This document shows positions 16,363-25,978 of a DNA stretch of 64,000 nt, in pieces; within the stretch, counting starts at the first letter, position 1, and each line of letters begins with the position of its first letter. The notes below the pieces were generated by a model. The model was not told the DNA's origin and did no database searches. It saw only the letters and a list, made by a program, of their open reading frames with translations. The stretch covers positions 5,665 through 69,664 of the forward strand of contig JAZLER010000010.1 of NCBI GenBank assembly GCA_045615345.1, given 5' to 3'. The stretch comes from Fumia sp045615345 (GTDB taxonomy: Bacteria > Bacillota > Clostridia > Oscillospirales > Ruminococcaceae). Position numbers and translations under genes: made by a program.

Positions 16363-19300
16363 CTATTTAACAACATATGAATTTTCGCCTAAGATTTCGT
16401 TTAATGCTGCCTTTAAGTCCTCTGTCAAAGAAGTTTTTATCCTTACTTTCGGGTAGCAGTATTTTTTCTCATCGGCAAAGAAGAGTCTAACATCCGTATC
16501 GCCTTTATACTTTTCGCAGAGTTTCAATACATCTGCGATACGCTTATCATTAACCGAATTAAATTTTAAAAACAAGGTAGTTATGGTGGGTTTAAAATCC
16601 CCTGTCGGGATAAGCTTTTCTACAAGGATTTTTGCCTCCTCGTCTTCTCTTAAAGAAACGCTGCCTTCTAAAATTATAGCCTCATCGCGTTTTAAAAGAT
16701 GGGCGTACTCTTCTAAAGTTTTCGGGAACAGTACCGCTTCAAGCTTTCCTGTAATATCCTCAAACTCAGCAAAACACATAGGGTCACCTTTTTTGGTGCT
16801 TATCGTTTTGCTCGAAACAACGCGTCCTAAGATACGCACCTTTTTACGGTCGGGGTACCTTTCATCATCGTTTACAACAGAAATAATGCTGTCCATATTG
16901 TATTTTTTTACAATCGGCTGGTACTCCTCCAGCGGATGACCCGTCAGGTAAAATCCCAAAGACTCATACTCAAACTTAAGCCTTTCGGAGATTTTATAGT
17001 CATCGCAACGCACCATATCAACTGAAGGCGCCTCAATATCCGAAGCGGTAAAAAGATTTATCTGTCCGCCCTGATTATGCTTTCCGTAAAAGGCAGCCGA
17101 CTCAATTGCTTTTTCGGACGATGCATAAAGCTCTCTTCTGTTGTACGGGAATGAGTCAAACGCACCTGAACCTATCAGGCTTTCGATATTTCGCCTTGAA
17201 ACATTTTTGCCGTAAAGGCGCTTGCAAAAGTCAAACAAATCCTTGTAACTGCCGTTTTCGTTTCTTTCTTCGACAATGTTTCTGATAACGCCCTCACCAA
17301 GACCTTTTACAGCTAAAAGCCCGAAACGGATACCATCTTTGCAAGCGGTAAACGAGGAAACGCTTTCGTTGACATCGGGGGGTAAAATCCTTATATGAAG
17401 CTCACGGCATTCATTTATATATTCTAAAAGTTTCGGCGTGTTGTCGATAACAGAGGTAAGCAAAGCCGCCATATACTCTTTCGGATAATGGCATTTTAAA
17501 TAAGCTGTTCTGTAAGACACAACGGAATACGCCGCCGCATGGGATTTATTGAAAGCGTATTCGGCAAAAGCCGCCATCTCGTCAAAGATTTCGTTTGCAG
17601 TCTTTTCGCTGATATTGTTTTTCATCGCACCGAAAACAAAGTTTTCCCTTTCAGCTTCCATTACATCCTTTTTCTTTTTGGACATAGCACGGCGCACCAA
17701 ATCAGCCCTGCCGTAGGAATACCCTGCAAGGGAACGGAAAACCTGCATTACCTGTTCCTGATAGAGAAGACAACCGTAAGTAACCCCGAGTATCGGTTCA
17801 AGCAACGGGGTTTTATAGACTATATTTTCAGGGTGTCTGCGGTTTTCGATATAAACGGGTATAGAAGCACTCGGGCCCGGTCGGTAGATAGAAGTTGCGG
17901 CTGTCAGGTCCTCGATACTTTTTGGTTTCATATTGATAAGCATCTGCCTCATACCGCTCGACTCAAACTGGAATATACCGCTTGTTTCCCCACGGGAGAA
18001 CATCTCAAAGACCTTTTTATCGGAAAGCGAAACCTTGTCAATCGAAAAATCGGGGTCATTTTTCCTGATTTCCTTTTCAGTGTAATCGATAACTGTAAGG
18101 TTTCTCAGTCCCAGAAAGTCCATTTTGAGAAGTCCTAATTCTTCTAAAGTAGTCATTGTGAACTGAGTTACAACGCTCTCGTCACTTTTAAGCAAAGGCA
18201 CATAGGTATCAACGGGGTCAGCTGTAATAACAACGCCTGCCGCGTGGGTTGAAGCGTGTCTTGGCATACCCTCGACCTTTTTCGCCATATCGATAAGTTC
18301 ACGCACTTCGGTATCATTATTATAGAGGTCTTTTAATTCCTGTACCTCGTTAAGTGCCTTTTCAACCGTGATTTTAAGGCGGTTCGGGATAAGCTTTGCC
18401 ACCTTGTCCACTTTCTGGTAAGAAACCGCCAGAGCACGCCCTACATCTCTTACTGCAGCACGCGCCGCCATTGTACCGAAAGTTACAATCTGCGCCACAT
18501 GGTCAGCACCATATTTTCTCACGACATAGTCGATAACTTCTTCACGGCGTTCATAGCAAAAGTCGATATCAAAGTCGGGCATACTTACCCTTTCGGGGTT
18601 TAAAAATCTCTCGAAAATGAGGTTATACTTTATGGGGTCGATACCGGTGATACCGATACAGTAAGCAATAAGGCTTCCTGCCCCCGAACCACGCCCGGGA
18701 CCTACGGGGATACCGACACTTTTTGCATATCTTATAAAATCATAAACAATGAGATAGTAGTTTACATATCCCATCTTTGTTATGACATCCATTTCATAAT
18801 CAAAGCGTTCTTTCAGCTCTGGAGTTATATCGCCATAACGCTTTTTAAGTCCGCGCATACTCAAATCCTTGAAATATTCGAGGTTGTCCCTGTTGTCGGG
18901 CGGAGTAAATGCAGGAAGTTTTGTATTACCGAACTGAAAATCAAAGTTACACTTTTCAGCAATTTTTACTGTATTGTCAACAGCATCTTCAAAGCCTTTA
19001 AGTGCATTGCACATCTCGTCACGGGATTTAATATAAAACTCGTCAGTGGGAAACTCCAAAGCTGAGCCGTCACCAAAAATGTGGTTTGTCTGGATGCAGA
19101 TTAAGATATTCTGCATCTTTGCATCTTCGCGTTCAAGGTAATGGCAGTCGTTTGTAGCAACCAGAGGGATACCTGTTTCGTCCGAAAGACGGCGCATAAG
19201 CGGTAAAATCTCCTGCTGTTCGGCAATCCCGTGATTTTGCACTTCAAGGTAATAATTCCCGTCACCAAATATCTCTTTATACTGTAAAGCAATTTGCTTT

Positions 19301-19770
19301 GCACCCTCGAAATCCCCTGATAAAAGCTTTCTCGGGATTTCACCTGCAAGACAGGCGGAAAGCGCAATAAGACCTTCTGAATGCTTTTTCAGTATTTCGG
19401 TATCAACACGGGGTTTGCTGTAAAAGCCTTCTGTAAAGCCCATCGATACAAGTTTTATGAGGTTCTGGTAGCCCTCGTCATTCTTACAGAGAAGTACTAA
19501 ATGATAGGGACTTGAATCAATTTTATGGACCTTGTCAAAACGGCTTCTCGGTGCGACATAAACTTCACATCCGATAATCGCCTTGACACCCTCTTTTTTG
19601 CAGGCTTTGTATAATTCAACTACGCCATACATCGAGCCGTGGTCGGTGATGGCAACAGTGTCCTGACCGAGTTCCTTTATCTTTTTCGGAATATCCTTTA
19701 TTCTGCAAGCGCCGTCAAGAAGGCTGTACTCGGTATGTAGATGCAGATGGACAAATTTTTTGTTTTCCAA
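16363..19770 (-). CDS. dnaE: DNA polymerase III alpha subunit (DnaE type)
   Basis: A replicative polymerase of the C family, 1135 residues. The N-terminal PHP domain starts FVHLHLHTEYSLLDGACRI and includes ITDHGSMYG. The palm carries the catalytic motif PDFDIDFCYERR, followed by the finger domain, an HhH region and an OB fold (VRILGRVVSSKTISTKKGDP). In Firmicutes DnaE usually works beside PolC. Its place in the hprK-murB-rapZ-whiA-dnaE order is conserved across Clostridia; pfkA and pyk, which often follow, are absent here. Confidence 0.96.
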   Translation of the reverse strand: MENKKFVHLHLHTEYSLLDGACRIKDIPKKIKELGQDTVAITDHGSMYGVVELYKACKKEGVKAIIGCEVYVAPRSRFDKVHKIDSSPYHLVLLCKNDEGYQNLIKLVSMGFTEGFYSKPRVDTEILKKHSEGLIALSACLAGEIPRKLLSGDFEGAKQIALQYKEIFGDGNYYLEVQNHGIAEQQEILPLMRRLSDETGIPLVATNDCHYLEREDAKMQNILICIQTNHIFGDGSALEFPTDEFYIKSRDEMCNALKGFEDAVDNTVKIAEKCNFDFQFGNTKLPAFTPPDNRDNLEYFKDLSMRGLKKRYGDITPELKERFDYEMDVITKMGYVNYYLIVYDFIRYAKSVGIPVGPGRGSGAGSLIAYCIGITGIDPIKYNLIFERFLNPERVSMPDFDIDFCYERREEVIDYVVRKYGADHVAQIVTFGTMAARAAVRDVGRALAVSYQKVDKVAKLIPNRLKITVEKALNEVQELKDLYNNDTEVRELIDMAKKVEGMPRHASTHAAGVVITADPVDTYVPLLKSDESVVTQFTMTTLEELGLLKMDFLGLRNLTVIDYTEKEIRKNDPDFSIDKVSLSDKKVFEMFSRGETSGIFQFESSGMRQMLINMKPKSIEDLTAATSIYRPGPSASIPVYIENRRHPENIVYKTPLLEPILGVTYGCLLYQEQVMQVFRSLAGYSYGRADLVRRAMSKKKKDVMEAERENFVFGAMKNNISEKTANEIFDEMAAFAEYAFNKSHAAAYSVVSYRTAYLKCHYPKEYMAALLTSVIDNTPKLLEYINECRELHIRILPPDVNESVSSFTACKDGIRFGLLAVKGLGEGVIRNIVEERNENGSYKDLFDFCKRLYGKNVSRRNIESLIGSGAFDSFPYNRRELYASSEKAIESAAFYGKHNQGGQINLFTASDIEAPSVDMVRCDDYKISERLKFEYESLGFYLTGHPLEEYQPIVKKYNMDSIISVVNDDERYPDRKKVRILGRVVSSKTISTKKGDPMCFAEFEDITGKLEAVLFPKTLEEYAHLLKRDEAIILEGSVSLREDEEAKILVEKLIPTGDFKPTITTLFLKFNSVNDKRIADVLKLCEKYKGDTDVRLFFADEKKYCYPKVRIKTSLTEDLKAALNEILGENSYVVK

Positions 19771-19847
19771 GTGTAGCCCTCCTTTTTAATGGTGTAAAGT
19801 GAATTTGTTTACAGGTAAACTGAACGGCGTGTCAGGGTCGCCACGCC

Positions 19848-20759
19848 CTACGATTTTGAGTTTCTTAGTTTTTCGGCAACTTCCGAAATTCTTTTAAGCC
19901 TATGGTTTACGCCTGAACGGCTTAAAGGTTCTGTTAAAAGTTCTGTGAGCTCCCTTAAGGACAGCTCAGGATTTTCAAGGCGAAGTGTCGCAAGTTCCCT
20001 TAAGTCCTCATCTAAAAATCCAAGTCCCGTTCTTTCTTTTATGAACATTATGTCATTAACCTGAGCGTTTGCCGCATTTACTGTCTTTGAAAGGTTTGCC
20101 GTTTCACAGTTGGTGAGGCGGTTTACCTTGTTACGGACATTCTTCATAACCTTTACATCCATAAGTTTCAGCGCAAAACGGGAGCTTCCGATAAGGGTTA
20201 AGAAATCCTCAATCTGCTCACTTTCTTTAAGATAAAGAACAGCATACTGTTTTCTTTTTGTGATTTTAAAGTTTATACCAACACTTTGTGCAAGCAGAAA
20301 AACCGCTTCGGCAATGGTGTTGTTCGGTGCCTGAATTTCAAGATGGTATTCTTTTTCGGGGTTTGTAACAGTGCCCGATAACAAAAAAAGCCCTCTGAAA
20401 AATGAGGAAGCGCAACAGGGGTTATCGATAAACTTGGGTGTGAGGGCAGTTTTGTTTATTGAAAAATAACTGCAAAGCAGGTTTCTCTGATAGTTGTCCT
20501 CGATAAGAACAGTGTAAAAAGGAATGTTTTCACGAAGCTTTTTAAGGTCTGTATGAATGGTGACAAAAGTTCCCATCATACCTGCCAAACTCTGGGCGAA
20601 ATGCTCTGCAACAAATTTATTTTCGGTTGTGAAAACCACATTTTCATCAGGAAAAGTTCTGCTGAAAACAAGGTAAGCATAAAGGCTTGCCTTTTCACAA
20701 CATTCATTTTTTTCGGGGATTTTACATAATTCTGTCTTTACATCCTGACAAAATGACAT
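19848..20759 (-). CDS. whiA: DNA-binding protein WhiA
   Basis: A Gram-positive regulator with a LAGLIDADG-type homing-endonuclease-like N-terminal domain and a C-terminal sigma-70-region-4-like helix-turn-helix (LSLRELTELLTEPLSRSGVN). It controls sporulation genes in Streptomyces and cell division in Bacillus. The 303-residue length is usual. AAGGAG precedes the ATG. It follows rapZ by 11 bases. In most relatives the glmR/yvcK gene stands between rapZ and whiA; here it is missing. Confidence 0.95.
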   Translation of the reverse strand: MSFCQDVKTELCKIPEKNECCEKASLYAYLVFSRTFPDENVVFTTENKFVAEHFAQSLAGMMGTFVTIHTDLKKLRENIPFYTVLIEDNYQRNLLCSYFSINKTALTPKFIDNPCCASSFFRGLFLLSGTVTNPEKEYHLEIQAPNNTIAEAVFLLAQSVGINFKITKRKQYAVLYLKESEQIEDFLTLIGSSRFALKLMDVKVMKNVRNKVNRLTNCETANLSKTVNAANAQVNDIMFIKERTGLGFLDEDLRELATLRLENPELSLRELTELLTEPLSRSGVNHRLKRISEVAEKLRNSKS

Positions 20760-20770
20760 TATTTTTCTCC

Positions 20771-21625
20771 TTATTTTGTGATATCACGGTGAACTACCCT
20801 GATATTGTTTCCTTTTTCGGATAAGAATTTGTAAAGGGCTTCTGCAAATGTAACGCTTCTGTGCTTACCTCCGGTACAGCCTACCGATATCATAAGCTGG
20901 CTCTTGCCCTCGTTTAAGTACAGAGGAACAAGAAACTGAAGCATATCGCAAAGCTTGTTTAAAAGCTCCTTTGAAGCTTCGGAGTTCATAACAAAATCGG
21001 AAACGCATTTTTCAACGCCGGTCTTTTCCCTGAGTTCCTCCACATAATAAGGGTTTGGCAGGCATCTTACATCAAAGACAAGGTCGGCTTCTGGGGGAAG
21101 TCCGTACTTAAAACCAAAGGACATTATATTTATGAGCATACCATGGCTTACATCGTCTAAAAAGAGGTCGTGTACCCGTTTTTTAAGCTCGTTTGCCGAA
21201 AGGTGCGTGGTATCGATAACGAAATCTGCCTTTTCTTTAGCAGGCTTCAGGAGAGTTCTTTCGTTTTTTATCGCCTCTTCAATGCTTCCGCCAATGCCGT
21301 AAAGCGGATGGCGGCGCCTTGTTTCCTTGTATCTGCGCATAAGCTCTTTTTCATCGGCATCTAAAAACAAAAGCTTGTAACTGAGATTTTTTTCGGAAAG
21401 AAGTGAGAGTTCCTCAAAAAGCGAATGAAACATATCGCCACCGCGCATATCGGTAACGATTGCCATTCTTTTTATTTTACTGTCTATTGCAAGACAGATT
21501 TCTGCAAATTTTGATATAAGTTTCGGAGGAATGTTATCGACACAATAAAAGCCGATATCCTCAAGTGCATCAACAGTGCAGGATTTGCCTGCACCTGAAA
21601 GTCCCGTTACAATTAAAAAATCCAT
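20771..21625 (-). CDS. rapZ: RNase adapter / nucleotide-binding protein RapZ (YvcJ)
   Basis: A P-loop NTPase-like protein of 284 residues. Walker A is TGLSGAGKS (about residues 7-15), and the C-terminal domain contains SVGCTGGKHRSV, the conserved RapZ ligand-binding segment. In Enterobacteria it controls GlmS through small RNAs; in Firmicutes it hydrolyses nucleotides and affects competence or glycan-precursor metabolism. murB is directly upstream and whiA directly downstream, tying it to envelope synthesis. Confidence 0.94.
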   Translation of the reverse strand: MDFLIVTGLSGAGKSCTVDALEDIGFYCVDNIPPKLISKFAEICLAIDSKIKRMAIVTDMRGGDMFHSLFEELSLLSEKNLSYKLLFLDADEKELMRRYKETRRRHPLYGIGGSIEEAIKNERTLLKPAKEKADFVIDTTHLSANELKKRVHDLFLDDVSHGMLINIMSFGFKYGLPPEADLVFDVRCLPNPYYVEELREKTGVEKCVSDFVMNSEASKELLNKLCDMLQFLVPLYLNEGKSQLMISVGCTGGKHRSVTFAEALYKFLSEKGNNIRVVHRDITK

Positions 21626-21640
21626 TCTTTTCCTCTCTCT

Positions 21641-22576
21641 TTACTCTGCCGCTACGCAGAATGTTCTCTTCCCGTCTGATTTTATCATCATTACTTCGCA
21701 TTGTAAAGTGTAGCCGGTCTTTTCCTTGACTACTTCCTTTACTTTTCTTATAAGCTTTAAAACATCGTCACAGGTTGCATTATTTTTGTTGATAACAAAA
21801 CCGCTGTGCTTTGTGCTGACTTCTGCACCACCAACAGATACGCCCTTAAGCTCACATTCTTCTATAAGAGCTGCGGCAAATGCGCCCTCGGGGCGTTTAA
21901 AGGTACTGCCTGCACTCGGATATTCAAGCGGTTGTTTGTCGTGACGGCGTTTTAAAAGGTCTGCCATCTTTTCTTTAATTTCCTGTTTGTCGCCTTTTGA
22001 AAGCTTCAGTGCCACCTTTGTGATGCAAAAATCCTTACCCGTATAATAGCTGTGACGGTAGGAAAACTCAAGTTCTTCGTTATAAAGGCGATGGCTGTTG
22101 CCGTTACAGTCCATATGCTCACAATAAATAACGACATCTTTCATCTCGCCACCGTAAGCACCTGCGTTCATATATGCACCACCGCCGACAGTCCCCGGTA
22201 TTCCGTAGGCAAATTCAAGTCCTGAAAGTGAGTTATCTGAAGCAATGGTTGCAAGCTTTGTAAGGGAGATACCTGCATCGCAGATGATAGTGTCGTCAAT
22301 GATTTCATAGTCTGCAAAGTCAGAAGAAATCAGCACTGCGACTGCATCAACGCCCTCATCGTCAATGAGCAGGTTGGAGCCTTTGCCAAGGATAAAATAC
22401 GGCGCATCTTTAAGGATTGCGATAACCTTTGAAAGCTCATCGGAATTTTTGGGCATTATCATTAAAGGCACTTTCCCACCAATGCGGAAGGTGGTATAAC
22501 CGCTCATTTTAACATCGGTGCAAAAACCAACAGACAGGTCTTTGCAGGCAGTTTTTATATTTTCGTATTTGTTCAT
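21641..22576 (-). CDS. murB: UDP-N-acetylenolpyruvoylglucosamine reductase
   Basis: The FAD enzyme that reduces UDP-GlcNAc-enolpyruvate, made by MurA, to UDP-MurNAc with NADPH. The start chosen is the ATG at 22576 (311 residues, MNKYENIKTACK), because the longer frame only adds 35 residues read from intergenic repeat DNA. FAD-binding residues are in ILGKGSNLL and GIPGTVGGGAYMNAGAYG; the catalytic Ser/Glu region (YPSAGSTFKRPEGAFAAALI) is present. It belongs to the compact type lacking the enteric Tyr loop. Confidence 0.95.
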   Translation of the reverse strand: MNKYENIKTACKDLSVGFCTDVKMSGYTTFRIGGKVPLMIMPKNSDELSKVIAILKDAPYFILGKGSNLLIDDEGVDAVAVLISSDFADYEIIDDTIICDAGISLTKLATIASDNSLSGLEFAYGIPGTVGGGAYMNAGAYGGEMKDVVIYCEHMDCNGNSHRLYNEELEFSYRHSYYTGKDFCITKVALKLSKGDKQEIKEKMADLLKRRHDKQPLEYPSAGSTFKRPEGAFAAALIEECELKGVSVGGAEVSTKHSGFVINKNNATCDDVLKLIRKVKEVVKEKTGYTLQCEVMMIKSDGKRTFCVAAE

Positions 22577-23118
22577 ACAAAGACCCCCAATGTGCTTCGC
22601 ACAAAGTAATAAGTAATAGTGAAAAGTGAAGAGGTGAGGTGTGCCGTTGGCACAATGCAAAATGCATAATGCATAATGCAAAATTATAATTGGTTGTAGG
22701 GGCGGACGCCTCTGTCCGCCCGTTTGGTCAGGTGAAGCGAAACGATTTTAATGAAACACCTCATCCACCGCTGACGCGGTCCCCCTTCCCTCGCTGCGGC
22801 TCGGGCCACGGCTCGGCTCTGACAGTCCACCGGACCGTCATTCACCCCCGAGCCCATTGCTACGCAATCCCACTGGGGAAGGCTTTAATAATCGAAAAAA
22901 TTTGTGATTTTTCAAGGTTCGTAGGGAGCGCATTTATGCGTTCCTCACAACACAGAAAAAGCCATCGTATAATCTGTAAATTTGAATTTTTTCAAGCCCT
23001 GATAACACCGAAAAAAACATCGTATAATCTGTAAATTTGAATTTTTTCAAGGCAGCAGGGCGCAGGAATACGGGTGTATTTCAAGCCCTGATAACACAGA
23101 AAAAAACAAATTTACCGA
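22577..23118. repeat. Repeat-rich intergenic region between the ROK kinase gene and murB
   Basis: A 542-base gap without genes. From the left it holds short direct repeats of GCATAAT/GCAAAAT (22655-22685), a GC-rich MITE-like element in minus orientation (about 22750-22890, ending with the arm that reads GGACCGCGTCAGCGGTGG on the minus strand), then a 55-bp direct repeat starting CATCGTATAATCTGTAAATT at 22963 and 23018. The second unit is part of an element whose ends are GTAAATTTG and CAAATTTAC. No promoter was recognised. Confidence 0.6.
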
Positions 23119-24075
23119 TTATTGGTACATCTTCCAGAGCATAGAAGCCCCTATGGTTCCTGCATCATTACCAAGTTCAGCAATTTTTAAGGTTGTTGCA
23201 GGGCAGTTACCTACACCATAGGTTTCTTTTTTAAGGATTTCACGCAAGGGTGCGAGGAGAGTTTCGCCTTCTTTACAGATACCACCACCGATGATTAAAA
23301 CTTCGGGCTGGAAGATATTGATAAAGTTTGAAAGTCCGCATCCCAAGTTCCAGATATATTCGTCCACTACTGCTTTGCCGACTTCATCGCCAAGGCGCAT
23401 TGCATCGAAAGCGGTTTTGCCGTTTACTTCGTCCAAAGAGGGAGAAACTTCCCAGAGTTTTGAAGAAGGGTTTTTCTCCATAGCTTCTTTTGTCATTCTC
23501 ACGAGTGCTGTTGCAGAGGCATAAGCTTCGATACAACCGCGTCTGCCACAACCACAGAGTTCGCCGCCGTCTTTGACTACCATATGGCCGAGTTCGCCTG
23601 CAATTCCGTTAAATCCTGAATAAATTTTGCCGTCAATGATGATACCGCCACCGACACCGGTACCGAGAGTAATCATAATAACATTATCAATTCCTTTTGC
23701 AGCACCTGCGAGCGCTTCACCAAAGGCCGCAACATTTGCATCGTTGTCAAGGTAAACGGGTTTACCTATTCTGTCGGAGATATATTTTGCAAGAGGAGTG
23801 TTTTCAAATTTAAGGTTACAGGAATAGAAAACCACACCGTTTTTAACATCAACAGCACCGGGAGTACCGACACCCACTGCCTCGATATCATCGGTTGTGA
23901 GGTTCAAATCAGCAAGGGCAAGTTTTGCACACTGCACCATACGCTCAGCTAAAGCTTCATCGTTTCCGTCAACTTCGGAAGGAATGGAAGCTTTTGCAAC
24001 GACCTCATAATTTTCGTTTACAACGCCTGCTTTGATAAAGGTTCCGCCTAAATCTATACCAACATAATACTTCAT
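23119..24075 (-). CDS. glcK: ROK-family glucokinase
   Basis: Phosphorylates glucose or a related hexose with ATP in the cytosol. The ATP loop is GIDLGGTFIKAG. The ROK zinc motif CGCGRRGCIEAYAS is intact, as is the LGTGVGGGIIIDG region. The start chosen is the second ATG (24075; 318 residues), because AAGAAGGG is well spaced for it and too close to the first (24084). It lies between hprK and murB. HprK senses glycolytic intermediates, so a sugar kinase here fits carbon control. Substrate inferred. Confidence 0.88.
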   Translation of the reverse strand: MKYYVGIDLGGTFIKAGVVNENYEVVAKASIPSEVDGNDEALAERMVQCAKLALADLNLTTDDIEAVGVGTPGAVDVKNGVVFYSCNLKFENTPLAKYISDRIGKPVYLDNDANVAAFGEALAGAAKGIDNVIMITLGTGVGGGIIIDGKIYSGFNGIAGELGHMVVKDGGELCGCGRRGCIEAYASATALVRMTKEAMEKNPSSKLWEVSPSLDEVNGKTAFDAMRLGDEVGKAVVDEYIWNLGCGLSNFINIFQPEVLIIGGGICKEGETLLAPLREILKKETYGVGNCPATTLKIAELGNDAGTIGASMLWKMYQ

Positions 24076-24093
24076 AATATTCATTACCCTTCT

Positions 24094-25056
24094 TTAAAAA
24101 TTCCAGTCTGTACTTTCTTTTGGTTCCATAAGTTCAACGGGCATACCGAGGCTTTCCATAAGCTCAGCGGCAGCGTTGTATCCCATCTTCTTCTGGCGGT
24201 TGTTCATTGCGGCAACCTCTAAGATAATAGCTAAGTTTCTACCGGGTTTTACGGGGATGGTGAGGGACGGGATTTTAAGCCCTAAAATAGTGGTATATTC
24301 GTCCTCAATACCCATTCTTTCGTAAACCTTTTCGGGGTCCCAGTGTTCAAGCTTTACTATCATATCGATTTTTTCGGTAAGTTTTACAGAACCCATACCG
24401 AAAATTCTTCTCGCATTGATAATACCTATACCGCGGAGTTCGAGAAAATGCCTGATATTATCGGGAGAACTTCCGACAAGCGTACGGTTTGAAACTCGTC
24501 TTATCTCAACAGCATCGTCAGCGATAAGACGATGACCTCTTTTTACAAGTTCGATTGCGGTTTCACTCTTACCGACACCGCTGTCGCCTAAAATAAGGAT
24601 ACCTTCACCATATGCTTCAACTAAAACGCCGTGTCTTGTGATACGGGGAGCAAGCTCAACATTCAGAAAAGCTATCATTGTAGCCATAAAACCTGAGGTT
24701 GACTCCTGAGTCCTTAAAATCGGAACTTCGTACCCTGTTGCGGCATCGATAAGCTCAGGTACCACATCCATCCCCCTTGTAACAATAACAGCAGGGATTT
24801 TAAGGGAACACATCTCATTTAAACGCTCTGCCCTTACATTCTGGGGCAAATCGTTCAAGTAAGCGTTTTCCATCTTTCCGATAATCTGGATGCGTTCGGG
24901 GTCAAAATAATCCTTGAATCCCGAAACAAAAAGCCCGGGGCGGTTTACATCACTTGAAGAAATCAGTATATCTTTCGGGTCTTTCGGAAGATAGATACTT
25001 TCAAGTGAAAGCTCGTTAATCATTTTTTCAAGAGAAACTGTAAAATTTGAAGCCAT
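24094..25056 (-). CDS. hprK: HPr kinase/phosphorylase
   Basis: Bifunctional enzyme that phosphorylates Ser46 of HPr in response to ATP and fructose-1,6-bisphosphate and reverses it, driving catabolite repression. The start is the ATG at 25056 (320 residues), preceded by GGAGGGAG; the longer frame adds 14 residues. The P-loop GDSGVGKSETAIELVKRGH and the C-terminal signature region with IPVKPGRNLA are present. No HPr or Crh gene is nearby. It leads the conserved hprK-murB-rapZ-whiA-dnaE order. Confidence 0.96.
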   Translation of the reverse strand: MASNFTVSLEKMINELSLESIYLPKDPKDILISSSDVNRPGLFVSGFKDYFDPERIQIIGKMENAYLNDLPQNVRAERLNEMCSLKIPAVIVTRGMDVVPELIDAATGYEVPILRTQESTSGFMATMIAFLNVELAPRITRHGVLVEAYGEGILILGDSGVGKSETAIELVKRGHRLIADDAVEIRRVSNRTLVGSSPDNIRHFLELRGIGIINARRIFGMGSVKLTEKIDMIVKLEHWDPEKVYERMGIEDEYTTILGLKIPSLTIPVKPGRNLAIILEVAAMNNRQKKMGYNAAAELMESLGMPVELMEPKESTDWNF

Positions 25057-25107
25057 ATTACTCCCTCCAATACTATCATTTTGACATTCTATTATCATTA
25101 TACACCT

Positions 25108-25977
25108 TTAATTATCACTTTTGCAATACTTAACAGCATATATTTCGTTTGCAAATGCAGCACCGATTACAAGCACACCGCCGAGTATCTGCAAAGGGGT
25201 CATTCCCTCTTTTAAAAAGAGTGCAGAAAAGACTATTGCAAGTACGGGGTCAATATAGCTGAAAACTGCGGCAGTCTGGGCAGTGAGCTTTCTTATACAG
25301 GTAAAATACAAAAGGTACAAAATTCCCGTATGTACAACTGCTACCGTAACAAGCAGGAGCGTTTCTTTTGCATCAAGAGGAGCAAAGCTTAAAGAATCGG
25401 TGAAAACAAGGTAAATTCCCATTACAACTGCCGATATCACAAGCTGAACAAAGCCTGATTCCATACCCGAAATGTCATAAAGCTTTTTGTTGGCAACCAT
25501 AATACTTGCATAGAACAAAGCAGCAAGAAGTCCGAAAAGAACACCGATTACACTGCCCGTTTCCCCTGTTCCCGAAACAAAGATGATACCAAGTAATGCC
25601 GCCAGAACGCAGAGGATTTTAACTAAACTTAACTTTTCCTTCAGCAAAAAGGGTGACACGAAAATCACGATAACAGGTGCAAAGTAATAACAAATCGTTG
25701 CGGTGGCAATTGATGTATAGTTATACGCTTCAAACAAAAGCATCCAGTTAAACCCGAGTGCCGCACCCGAAACAACAAGGTATGGAAGGTTTTTCTTTAT
25801 ATCCTTAAAGGATATGCCTTTGCCTGAAATCAAAAGGCACAAAAGCAGGAATACAAAGCCTGAAACAGACCTTACAAAGGCTATCTGTCCCGATGTGAAA
25901 GGAATAAATTTTACGAAGAGCCCTATACTTCCCGATAAAATCATTGAAAATAAAAATCCGAGTTTTGCTTTTAACAT
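25108..25977 (-). CDS. EamA/DMT-family transporter
   Basis: An integral membrane protein of 289 residues with about ten predicted hydrophobic segments in two repeated EamA halves, typical of drug/metabolite exporters (RhaT/YdcZ-like). A charged loop sits between halves. It is 51 bases upstream of hprK and 2 bases downstream of the DUF3006 gene, so probably co-transcribed. The substrate is unknown; family members move amino acids, nucleosides or other metabolites. Confidence 0.88.
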   Translation of the reverse strand: MLKAKLGFLFSMILSGSIGLFVKFIPFTSGQIAFVRSVSGFVFLLLCLLISGKGISFKDIKKNLPYLVVSGAALGFNWMLLFEAYNYTSIATATICYYFAPVIVIFVSPFLLKEKLSLVKILCVLAALLGIIFVSGTGETGSVIGVLFGLLAALFYASIMVANKKLYDISGMESGFVQLVISAVVMGIYLVFTDSLSFAPLDAKETLLLVTVAVVHTGILYLLYFTCIRKLTAQTAAVFSYIDPVLAIVFSALFLKEGMTPLQILGGVLVIGAAFANEIYAVKYCKSDN

Positions 25978-25978
25978 T

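Noticed and set aside
22577..22681. N-terminal extension of MurB
   Set aside because: The extra 35 residues translate GCATAATGC-type intergenic repeats; the ATG at 22576 gives the family N terminus and has a binding site upstream.
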